Shown here: positions 32,187 through 42,887 of the stretch, piece after piece
Position numbering within the stretch: position 1 is the first letter of the stretch
How the letters are laid out: the number at the start of each line of letters is the position of its first letter
Notes under the pieces: model-generated
Database searches by the model: none
The model's input: only the letters and a program-made list of their open reading frames with translations
Told to the model about the DNA's origin: nothing
Translations under genes and position numbers: made by a program
Source of the DNA: Pocillopora verrucosa
Lineage: Eukaryota; Cnidaria; Anthozoa; Scleractinia; Pocilloporidae
Length of the DNA: 64,000 bases
Direction: 5' to 3'
Assembly (NCBI RefSeq): GCF_036669915.1
Contig: NC_089320.1
Location: 2,705,129-2,769,128 of the forward strand

Positions 32187-35100
32187 CTATGAGTTCTTTA
32201 CCATCTCCACATTGTATTCAAATCCTTTGACAAATGGGACTCCTACAGATGTGACCTTCTTCTGATAGGCCAAGTACTCTTCACCAAAGAAATCAATTAA
32301 TGTGATTTCCTCATCATAGACACGTTCATTGAAAAATCTCCATGAGGCCCAGATGTAACCAATGAGGCAAATGGGATTACACAATGTGAGTTGTGTTCCT
32401 GGGAAAAACACGTAGAAATTCATTTTTAAAAACAGATATTATTTACTTATTGACTGAGCACAGGATGGAAAAAAATGATGTATGGACCAACAGGAGCAAA
32501 GTCTGTGCATTATAATTAACTGACCAAACTCTTTAAATAAGCATGCTATCATATGATCACAAAGTGATGAAAATTTCAGAAGTTTTGTTTTAACCTAAAA
32601 ACAGTCAGTTTTGTTTTCCCATGAGTCTTGAACTCTCTGGAAAACAAAATCATCTGTTTGACCCTAGGGAGGGGAAATTAATGGGTTGATCAATTAGCAG
32701 CTTCAACATCCCCCCCAACCCAGGCAACCCCCATGTAGGTATATGAACTTTAAAAATTGGTTTGTTTAAATTCCTACTCCTGCTGGAGAAAAATTATGAT
32801 AAAATGCCTCTTCCAATGCTTTTGTAAAAGGAAAAATCTGCAGCCTTATAGACTTCTCTCTTCTGAGCTATTTGCTGGCAAAAGTGAAATATTATACACT
32901 TGATGTACGGTCCCAAGGAAAACACTTTGTCTTGGGAAACACCAGGACTTGTGGTAAAACAAAACTAACTAGTTTCCTGAGGGAACATACACTAAGTACT
33001 CTGCTATTTTTATTAGATTTTCCCTAAAACAATCATATGGCAAAAACAAACAAACAAAGATGGTACAACTTCTTTATTCACATGCATGTGGGCAACAACT
33101 GCTCAATTGTATCCTGGTCGGGTACATTTGAATTTGATCAGGGGCATGTGACCAAGAATCAAACAATCACATTGCTTGTTTTGTTGAGTGAAAGTCTAGG
33201 TTTATAATAATTACCAGTAAACATCTCCATATTTGAAGATATAACACTTGTTTTTGGCTAGAAAGACTTGAGACTACTTGTTCAAATTCCCCACCCCATC
33301 CAGACAAGGTTCAAATTCTCCACCCACCAGGCACAGAAGATGTTCAAATGCCTATGGGTTACCCAGGAGGGGTGGGGAGGGGGATGTTGAAGCTTTGAAT
33401 TGATCACTGTGTAAGTGTCTAATGCCTTACAATAACTTATCTGTATTTCACGGTGGCCCACAACTGTCATGGCAATAACAAATATCTCACAGCAAAACCG
33501 AAAGGCTAAGACAAATTTTCATAATCTCTCTGAACATGAGATAATTATTCTGTGAGCCTTTTGGTTTTTGCTGTGAGCTTTTTGGTTTTGCCATGAGATA
33601 TTTGTTATTGCCATAACAGTTGTGGGTCACCGTAGCATTTACCTAAACTCCACCAGAACCAGCCAGCATACCCTGGATGTCGACATAAACTATAAATTCC
33701 ACGTGTCACTAACACATGGCTTTTCTCCTTTCTGGTCTGAATAATATGGGTAAAATTAGATTCAGCCGTTATCATGGCAAGCTTTCGTAAAGTTTCTCCT
33801 CCAATCATACACAGCAAACCCATGGAGCTTGCAACGAACATGTTCTTCATGGAAGGGAAAAGCCACAGTTCTATACCAAATTCAATCCAACTTGCAACAG
33901 CGGCAATTTGATATTCTGGACTGTGATTCAGCAGAAATGAATCCACAGATAGCTTATCTGGAGAATAACATGCCACCATGACATATTCAGAGAGGTGAAA
34001 GAATGATAATGAAGCTAGGTACCAGCCAAAATATTTCCAGAATGTTTCACCCAAGCTTAGGAGAATGGCAATTCCAAAAATGATACCTTTGGGTCAAAAT
34101 ATATAAAATAGCATTTGTGAGTATAAGTGAAGAAAAATTTGAGTTCTTCATGAAGACTCTGATATCACCTTAATCCTTTAAACCCTAAGTTAGAGTGATA
34201 AGCATCTAGTTTTCTCTTCACCCCTGAATCACACATGAAAGTCATGAGAATACAGGAGATGATTACCAACTATTTAAGCTGCTCTTAATTGTTAAACAAA
34301 TTCTCCTTGTCAGTCTCTTTGAAAATGTATGGAGAACAGTATGGAGAATATGCATACTGATATTAGGTTGTAAAGGGTTAACAAATAGATTCCATGTCAC
34401 TATGCATCTGTTCAGCAATAGATCACAAATGATATCAAAATGCAGTAAGGACAAAAAAAAAGGACATGAAAGCAGTCAAGTGTGTCTCTGATTATCTAAC
34501 CAAATTTGGATATCATCTGTGATCTATTGCTGTACTGACAATTGGCAACATGGAATCTATTTGGTTTATATAGCAAGGAAGCAAAATGCTGTTTGTAGTG
34601 ACAGTATCTATGCATCTGTCCCCCAGTATATCATAAGTAAATACCAATCAAATAGCGCGCATAATTAATAATATAATTCAACAATTTGAAACATTTTGTA
34701 ACAATAATGAATTCAAAATTTATGAAAAATGTTGCACAGCATTGAATATTAGACGAAAGTAGACCCATTTGGTTATTGATATCGAATGACGTCTATAGCG
34801 CAATTTGTGGTCTCGGTTAAGAACTTAAAAAGTAATTTAACCTGGCCATCAACTTCTCCTTTGATATGTTTTATCTATGCCACAATAGAGTAGCTCTCCA
34901 CTTTCCTAGTTTGCCAACAAAAGTCGTGTCACGTACAAAATGAAACGCCAACCGCAAATAAACCACCATAAGTCTATATCAGTTGTCTCATTTTCGCAAA
35001 GACGCGCTCGATTAGATCGAAATAAAAAATCATTTTTAGCAAAAAAAATGATGCCGGTAACACTTAAGAAATTTTCGTTGGAACAACAATCTTAACAGTT

Positions 35101-35331
35101 GTTATAAATTCCTATATGCTTACCTAACAGGGCAGCTCTCTTGGCAACAGAAGAATATGGAACGAAACAAGTCGCACACATGGTTAATCCAAGAATTATG
35201 CCTCTCGTGGTGATACTCCATATTTCCGTGGGACTACAGCTTTGAAAGAGAGTTAAAACTAAGAGAATGCCAGCAATGAAATAGGAAAGTGCAACTTTCC
35301 CCTCTAATATCAAGGTGTTTAGCACCGACAT
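32187..35331 (-). CDS. ICMT: Protein-S-isoprenylcysteine O-methyltransferase
   Basis: Three exons in transcript order: 35331-35124, 34086-33643, 32398-32187 (TAG); 864 bases, 287 aa, matching the usual length of about 284. All junctions are phase 1. The enzyme methylates the carboxyl of the C-terminal prenylcysteine of CaaX proteins (Ras, Rho, lamins) using S-adenosylmethionine, in the ER membrane. Visible signatures are SFFHLSEY, DSFLLNHSPEY, GETLRKLAM, the cofactor/active-site motif RHPGYAGWFWW (end of exon 2) and the C-terminal FFGEEYLAYQKKV. Several hydrophobic segments fit the multi-pass topology. The first ATG of the frame is used. Head-to-head with the gene at 35624. Confidence 0.95.
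33450..33633. mobile_element. MITE in ICMT intron 2
   Basis: Terminal inverted repeats of about 55 bases: the left begins 'acggtggcccacaactgt' and the right ends 'acagttgtgggtcaccgt', with 'aataacaaatatctca' and 'gagatatttgttatt' inside. No ORF. Its right end lies 10 bases from exon 2, just outside the GTAAAT donor hexamer. Confidence 0.85.
34171..34380. repeat. Dispersed repeat family B, copy in ICMT intron 1
   Basis: Same ordered blocks as 10030-10237 ('gataagcatctagttttctc', 'gagaacagtatggagaatat', terminal 'gttgtaaagggtta'). Confidence 0.7.
34386..34561. mobile_element. MITE in ICMT intron 1
   Basis: Inverted arms of about 54 bases: 'atagattccatgt...cagcaatagatcacaaatgat' on the left and 'atctgtgatctattgctg...acatggaatctat' on the right. 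A fragment of the same family is near 26640-26710. Confidence 0.75.
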
Positions 35332-35623
35332 CTTGAAATCTGGGGGGAACTGGGTAATAGGAAAGGGTATGTGGGGGAGGGGGTAGTTCCAAATGACAAG
35401 CAAATTCTTCACCAGCAATGAGGCTGTTAGTCTAGAATTATTTTTAAATTCTTTATTCTTAAAACAAAATTCTTAAAAATATATTTTTTTTGATAGGAAA
35501 AGTATGCTAAAAACTTAAAATAAAATTTATTTCTGATAACTCACCCAAGTACCCTCGCCACGGCGAAAGTGGTTTCCAGGTTCTTTCACTTGTTTCCTAC
35601 TTGTTTGCAGTGCGTGAAGAAAT
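35332..35623. promoter_or_regulatory. Bidirectional promoter region
   Basis: Only 292 bases separate the ICMT start codon (minus) from the start codon of the 241-aa gene (plus). Both genes must be driven from here. No TATA box is clear. Confidence 0.6.
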
Positions 35624-38600
35624 ATGGCGAGTGACGACGACAGAAATCATAGAAAACGAAATTCCAGTCGCAATGGAAGGCCAGATTTGGTCGAAACATG
35701 CTTTGGTGTTTGGTCAAAAAGTGTAAAAGTTCATAAAGCCGTAGAGAAAGAACTAGAAAGTATATGCAATGGTATCCATGTTGTGAAGATCAGAGAAGTG
35801 AGTTTTACTTTCAATGTTACTTTTCACGTGACTCGACTTAAAGCGTTTTCCACTCGACAAGTGATCTTTGCTTTCACAATATTCGTCGGCCGAGAACGTC
35901 ATAACAAAACTAAACCTTCACTTTCTACCTAACAGATTTCCGCCGTGTTTTTTCAAATTAGTGGTTTAGGGTCTGCGGATAACCGTAGGTCTTTTTAACT
36001 TGATATATGGAATTTCCTTTCACCATAATGGTGAAAATGATATTATTTTTCTGGAATGTTTGGTGTATTGATGCAAGTTAATAATTGAATTTTGTCGATA
36101 GATTGTAAGCGTATTTAACGTTATCCTCTATCTATGATTTTCCTTATAGTGCTTACATTTTTGCATTCTGTTATTACGTATTTACATCTCATTGTCAGTA
36201 ATGGTTTATGAAAAAACATTAATGGACGGAATCAATAAAGTCATTGTTTTTGTTAGAATGTAAATTGGCCACAGTTTAGAGTTTCTACAAGACGCCCTTA
36301 CCTTTGCCAGCTAATAAGTTTTTTTTTTTTTTTACACTTATCTAATAAATCATCTTTAGAGGTTATACTGGCAAAGATTCAGCCAGATCACCATTATGAT
36401 ACTACATGTAAAATCAACTAATTTCTCTTTTTTTTTTAACATACTCAGGGTGCTAACCTTACCAAAGAGGAACTTAGTAGAACAAGGGGACTTCTGGTTG
36501 CGGTTCGTGCAACAGGTAATTGTAGTGATTGACCTTTAATTATATCCGTTTTAAACCACTCTGTGATCCTTGCAATCTGATTGTCACTCAGATGTGCAAC
36601 TACTTCATGAATCTTGGTAGAACCAAGTTGATATAATAATAACAGGAAACAGTATACAATCCACTTACAGTGGAAAAGTAGTTGCAGCTTTAAGCGCATC
36701 CTGTGCTGTGCTCTTGTGACAAATATACTTTTGCATCATTCTGTTATGATAGCAATCACTGTCAAAGGCATCACATTTCTGGTACATACATCTAGAGGCA
36801 ATGAACTGTCAATTTTGAATTTATCTGATAGATACACCTGTTGGGCAAAGCAGTCCCAAAGTTTATGATCATACATACATCAGAGTTGAAAGAGATGAAG
36901 CTGAAGATAAGTAAGTCTTGTGTGAACTGTAAACTTGCACATTGTAATCATACTGCTTGTACTGCAGTGTCTAATAATTGTAATTCCAGAGAAAAAGAAT
37001 ACAGAAAAAAGTTCTCATTTGCATGTATAACTGAGATTTCAGCCAAAACACTGTAGCATTCTAACTTGGTGTTTTGAAAACAAATTACATGTAGCTATGA
37101 ACGTGAGCTAGTTGTGTGCTATGGCAACCTGAAATTATCTCTACATTTTAACCCTCTAGTCCTCAAGAGTGACTAACATCTAATTTCATCTAACACTATT
37201 ATCACTGAATTTACTTCCCAGTCAAGAGAATAAAGGGAGAGAGCCTTGGGTTAAAATGTTCTCGATTGTTAAACAAATTCTCCTTGTCAGTAATTTGGAA
37301 ATGTATAAAGGACAGTATAGAGAATTTACATACTCATGCAAGGGTGTAAACACTGTCATGAGTAACTCCCATGGGTGACCAAGGCAGAATTTGTCCTGAC
37401 AATATCAACACATTATCCAGCAGACAAGTGACGAGAACAAAGAAAAATATAATATCAGTTACAAGCCAGGATATTTAGTTGTTCCAATACCAAATTCTCT
37501 GAACTAACTTCATAGGAATTTTATGGCAGTCAATAAAGAGACTTAGGAATGTGACCATGGAATAAGAGAAAAAGAGTTTAGAATAAACCCTTTAACTCCC
37601 ATGATGTAATTTTCAATTCTCCTCTGTAGCTGCAACACATCTCCTTGTAAATTAATTATGAGAATTTGGTGGTGGATCAAGATAACAACTTCTACCTGAT
37701 GAGATTGAGTTTTCTTATTGCTTGTTTGCTGAAAATGTATGGGTATTAGAGGGAGAAGTTACTTGTTAATCACTTCTAGGGGTTAAAGGATTAACACCAG
37801 CACCAAGTGTTGATGATCATAAGACTTCTGTATAATCTGGAGCTGTCTAGTAACAACATGCAAGAGGTGCTACTGTTTCTTGAATCATAATACAATTTTT
37901 TTTCAAGACTTCAGGAGAATGATAACAGTCATGCAAATGAAGCAAAAACTACGGAGGAGCATGGTGAATCTCTAACAGAAAGAGTGAAAGATGTTATAAA
38001 GAAAACAACTCCCGAGAAAGTAGAGAAAGGGAAAGATGCTGAGCAGAAAAGGAGAGAAATTAAGCAGCAAAGACATGAAAAGGAAAATGAACAGAGAGAA
38101 GAAAAACTGGGTGTGAGACCTGAAGGTATTTACAGACCAGTTTGTAACTCTACAACCCAAAGGAACCATGTGGCCTTGTTAGTTCCTAATGGAGAGGCCA
38201 GTGTTTATGGAGATTAGAAATTACATGTACACTGTTGAATAGTAACATTTTATTTCTAAAAAAATCTTATCACAAGAATGTCACAAGTAGCTCTTATGAC
38301 TTGTACAGAACCGTTGGTACTCAACTTCTTGAAGAAATTTTTTATTCAAAGTTATGGTGATGACTTTTTCTACCTTCGTTTAATTTTTGTGGATGTGTTG
38401 CCATTTGTTTTGTCTTTTTGTATCTCAAGCTTAAATGTTACATTGTCTCCCAGGTACTGTATACTACAAGATTGGTCCCCCCCCAAGTCCTGAAGTATCT
38501 AATAATCATCAGCAAACAGCAAACCTTTATTAACAATTTATTTAACTTTAAATTTGGAGTACAGTACTTTAACTTAATTTAATGATGTTGTGCTATTTCA

Positions 38601-39210
38601 TTGTTGCTATAGAAATTTTGTGGACTGGATTTCGCAGCATTATGGATAGATTTGCAAACTGCTATGAAATAAGTGGAAGAATTCTGTCTTACTGTCACCC
38701 GATTGAGAAAATTGGCCAGGTATGTGCAATATATAATTTTAATTATAAATAATAAAGTTTATTAAATTTATATTATTATCCATTGTGAGCAAGCAGTTGT
38801 GGTAGGGATAGATTTTCTGCTTTCTGCTGATTTATTATCATGGAGCTTTACATGCTTTACACGTAAACATATACAAATTTGACTCCTAAGAGTGACTAGT
38901 ATCTAAATTCTCCGCACGATATGAGGTCTTGAGAATAAAGGAGATGATCACCAACTAAGGAAGCTCTTGATCATTGAACAAATTCTTCTTGTCAGCACCT
39001 TGAGAAATGTATAGAGAACAGCAAGGAGAATATGCATATTGATGTTTGGGTGTTGAGGGTTAAGGAATGTATACTTGCCATGTAATCTAGAAGGAAAACG
39101 TAATGATTTGTCCTCCATTGATTTGACAGATTGTTGGCTTTGCAGAAAGGTGTATAAAGAATGCTGGAAGAAAATTTGTGGAGGGCAATGATGATAAGAA
39201 AAAGAAATGA
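35624..39210 (+). CDS. Unrecognised 241-aa charged protein
   Basis: Six exons: 35624-35797, 36449-36515, 36832-36910, 37908-38125, 38613-38719, 39130-39210 (TGA); 726 bases with all phases agreeing. The N-terminus is polar and basic (MASDDDRNHRKRNSSRNGR). A conserved-looking globular part follows (ETCFGVWSKSVKVHKAVEKE, TRGLLVAVRATGDTPVGQ). Exon 4 (about residues 107-179) is a highly charged Lys/Glu stretch likely to form a long helix or coiled coil. The C-terminal exons encode WTGFRSIMDRFANCYEISGR and end in KKKK. No signal peptide or membrane segment. I do not recognise the family. An extra possible exon at 38454 (acceptor CTCCCAG) is open but has no good donor matching the next phase; skipping it joins exons 4 and 5 perfectly. 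Shares a promoter region with ICMT. Confidence 0.75.
37147..37355. repeat. Dispersed repeat family B copy
   Basis: Starts 'ccctctagtcctcaagagtg' and includes 'attctccttgtcagtaattt' and 'aaggacagtatagagaattt'. Lies in intron 3 of the 241-aa gene. A further copy is at 38879-39062 in its last intron. Confidence 0.6.
37588..37792. repeat. Dispersed repeat family C copy
   Basis: Starts 'ccctttaactcccatgatgt' and ends 'acttctaggggttaaaggat'. Same layout as 31003-31185; lies in intron 3 of the 241-aa gene. Confidence 0.65.
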
Positions 39211-40951
39211 TGAATTATAATTATTTGATATGGTAAAGGACAGGTATTTCAGGGACATGTACAGTGAAAATTAAGGAGAAGTCACCTCCTTAAGTTTTGT
39301 GTATGGTACTCTCTAGGCTCAGAGGGGTAGCTGTGGAGGAATTTTTCTGAGGGAGGGATCATAGGTATGAATTTCTGCACCCCTTACATGTATTTAGTAA
39401 ATAAACTCCTTCACGCAACTGAGAAATAACCAAAAACTTAATAATTCAGAGGTGGAGCTTCATGGGCAATTTTAAAATTTTGAGGACAATCTCTCAGTCA
39501 AGGACGTTTTGGGACAACAAACCAGTAAGTCAGAAAGGAGTCGTCAGTGAAAGTGAAACTCTTTAGCTTTTGGGTTGCCGTGCCTCAGGTATTAATTTGG
39601 GCTATTATTTATTAAGTGCCAAGAAGAAATGGCAAATGAGTATCTGCATGTACACTGTAGCACAATAAGATTTTCCCAATGAAGATTCTTTGGATTTGGG
39701 TGTGTTTGCAAACCTGAATTTTAAGATGAACAGATTATGTTATTGAGAGCTGGGTGTTTGAACCTAATTGGGAATTATGTTAATTCTTTTGACAAGGCAT
39801 TTATTATTGACAGAACTTGACAGTATAACATAAGATCGATTAATGTGAAAGTCAGAACACTCTTAGCACCAGAAATATTTATGAAATGTTATGATCTGAT
39901 TTGACCTCAGATAACATAACAGGAAAAAAGGAGGATTTTTGAGTTCGAATATAGCAATAAAAATGCCATATTTCAACCACGTAAATTCTTGTAAAGTGTA
40001 ACAAGTTGGTGAGAAAGATAAAAACATAAAATTGGTACATAGCAAAAAAAATAAATGAATGTTTTATAAATCACATGATGTTAAAATTTCTGTTGTCATG
40101 TCTTTTAACTCTCCCCAGTCCCTTCCTTCAGTGGCTCTGATGGGAAGTGTTTTGATTGTAGATCAACCAAGAGAGAGGGGGTCTGGGTTCATAACTTTGC
40201 TGAAGCTTCCATGCTTTGTCCTGGGAAAGGCACTATTTAATTGAACTGTGTGGAGTGTTCTTTATTCTGAAATTGTGTAGTACACATGTGAACAAACAAA
40301 AGAGCATGCATCACGAGCTTGATTTGAAATTACAAGACAGTGTAACTCCAGAAAAAATTTTGTAGCACAAAGTTTAATTGCCTCTTCACTACATCTATAT
40401 TAAATTGGACAGTATTATCACCAAATTACAGGATTTTGATCAGTACCAGTATGCTATTGATACTGTTGATTTGAGTTTTGTAGTATATTTCACCTGCTTT
40501 GTCAATTCCTTTCTCACATTACCTAGTTAAGATTCAGATTCATTCTAGGGGGAGGGGGGGATCACAGCTGGATCCTGCAAGGTCATCCCACTGGAATCCC
40601 TTTGGAATCTCCCTTATTAGATCCTGCCTAGTTTCTGCTAGCACTGCTTTCAAATGCCCCCTGGATCACAATGGGATCCCTTACATGACCACACCAGATT
40701 CCTACGATCGCAACAAAACCCTGTCTGGGACAACACCAGGGGTTCCCTGGTATTGCACTACTCGAGCAATGCAGAGACTCCCTATTAACTTGCCAGTAGG
40801 AGAGTTCTCTTTCGGGAGAGCACAAAGTATAGCAGCACTGTTGGTCAACTTTTCTGCCTCCACATTTTCAGGCCACCTTTGATTTCATTGGGATAGTTCC
40901 CCTATCTTGGATTAAACCAGAGACAGATTATCCATTGGAACTTTTGGGTGT
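39211..40951. other. Intergenic, downstream of the 241-aa gene
   Basis: No supported gene. A plus frame at 40499-40882 lies over a 'gggatccc'-rich low-complexity block (ggatcctgcaagg, ggaatcccttt, ggatcacaatggga) and reads as non-protein. Confidence 0.5.
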
Positions 40952-41643
40952 GGTATTCTATATTTTTTTCAGTCACTTGGTTTGACTCATGCTAGCATCA
41001 AAAGACTCAACAGAGTTACAAATGACTTTTTCACTCAAGACGTAAAGAAAGCTAATAACCTTTTTTATTCTGGATAAGTGTTTGTTGTCTTTCACACAAA
41101 GCTTCATCTAACTGTATTTCTACTTGTAAAATATTCAAACCTCCTCTTTAGAGTAGAACTCTTTTACGCAACAGTATTTGTGAATGAAACTCAGACAGCT
41201 TCTTGAGATTGTTTAATCTTTTGACTTGCAAGAGGTCCTTTGTATTTGCAAATAACTTTTAATGCTCTCAATTGAGTGTCAAAAGTAAATGCAGATTACC
41301 TTTGTTCTTATGATAAGAGTAGACAATTTTCATTAGCCTCTCAACCATCAGGTTCAAAATTAAAACCAATCCAGACTAAGTCACCCATGTTTTCTCATCT
41401 GCACCTCAGGCAAATTGTTCATTTTTTACTTAAAATTCCCATTGCCTTCCTATAATATTTTTTCTTAATTATGATTAGCTGTAAGTTGTGACAACTCAAT
41501 CAACACTCAATCAAAAACTATTTAACCCTTTACACCACAAAATCAGTGTGTATTTTCTCTTTACTTCTCTCTACCCAATTCTTATGAGGTGCTGATAAAC
41601 AGTTAAGAGCTTGTTTAGTTCAGTGTTCTCCTTTTCAGGCAGT

Positions 41644-42659
41644 AGTACTTGTTGAGGCTGGATTGCATAAAATTTGTGACATGGTGAAGTCAAATGGGCA
41701 TTTTCATACGTTGTCTGACTTACAGTCCAAGAATATCCAACCCAGGAACTCCCTCTCCTGGCATGGGTTAATAGACGCTATTCCTGTCAATTGGAAGAAA
41801 GAGCTAAAATCTAAGGCGATACCACACACTCCCCCTTTCGACCCTCAGGATTATAACCTGGTTTTAAATTCTGTTAAAGTGTCTTTATCAGAAATGGACA
41901 CCAAAACGTTTTACGAAGCGCATATGTCTGATTTGCGTGAAACCCCACAGCACAGTTGAGATATAACAAAATGCTTCACGATTATTAGCCTGTGTGGAAT
42001 AAGATTTACAGTTTGCCTTTCCAAGTCGCGTTAGATACATATACGAGACATTTTCAGTACAAAATCTTAAATAGAATATTATTTACTAACTCTAAACTAT
42101 TTAAGCTTAAACTGGTTGAGTGACACCTTTATGCTCATTCTGTGATAAGAACGAGGAAACCCTTGAACATCTTTTTGTTTTTTGTGAACACTCTAGAGCT
42201 TTCTGGAAAGAAATCTCTGGTTGGTTACATGAATGCGGTATTGAAACGCTTCCTGATCTAACAGATCAAATTCATATTATGTTTGGCTTATTTGATGTCG
42301 ATAATCACTTTATGCTTTTAAATCACATCATGTTAATAGCGAAGCAGACCATCTTTCTCTGCAGACAGAAATCTATTACCCCAAGCTTTATTATCTTCCT
42401 CGTGCACCTTAAAAAAATTTTTAGAAAAGGAGAATACCTAGCTAAAGAAAAGAAAAAACTAAACCTGCACTTAATGAAATGGGAAAAACTTTTACAATCA
42501 CTCAGCTGAAATAACTCTACCTTGGGTAGCCTTGTATTAATATTTTTGTTTATTTATTTATTTATTTACTGACCTTATACAATTTTATTTACTTTACACT
42601 GCTGTAATTTTTTTTTTTTTAATGTAAAACGGAAAAACAATAAAATATAAAAAAAAAAA
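41644..42659 (+). mobile_element. 5'-truncated LINE (non-LTR retrotransposon) fragment
   Basis: Encodes the tail of a reverse-transcriptase ORF in two broken frames: 41663-41959, then, after frame damage and a stop, 42120-42509. The latter has the zinc-knuckle CSFCDKNEETLEHLFVFC, typical of the C-terminus of LINE ORF2 (zf-RVT). A 3' region with an A-rich tail ends at 42659. Absent from the equivalent place in duplication unit 2. No intact reverse transcriptase. Confidence 0.85.
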
Positions 42660-42887
42660 GTTTTAGCTTTGAAAAAAGATAGCTACATGAACATGCAATT
42701 TCACCATTTGATAAGCAGATCCTACAACAAATCAAGGACATCTCCTCCTCTCTCCCTTATTTTCCACAACATATCATTATATCCAAATGACAGAAGGCGA
42801 GGATCATCTCCACGGTTTTGAAAACTCAGTACATTTAGATGTACACACAAAACTATGCGACTTATATGAAGTATTTAAACAAAGTCT

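Noticed and set aside
38454..38528. Possible extra exon (GTVYYKIGPPP...) of the 241-aa gene
   Set aside because: It has a good acceptor but no donor in a phase that joins the next exon; skipping it gives a perfect join. It could be an alternative terminal exon.
40499..40882. 127-codon plus-strand frame
   Set aside because: Lies over a low-complexity 'gggatccc'-like block; the translation has no protein character.
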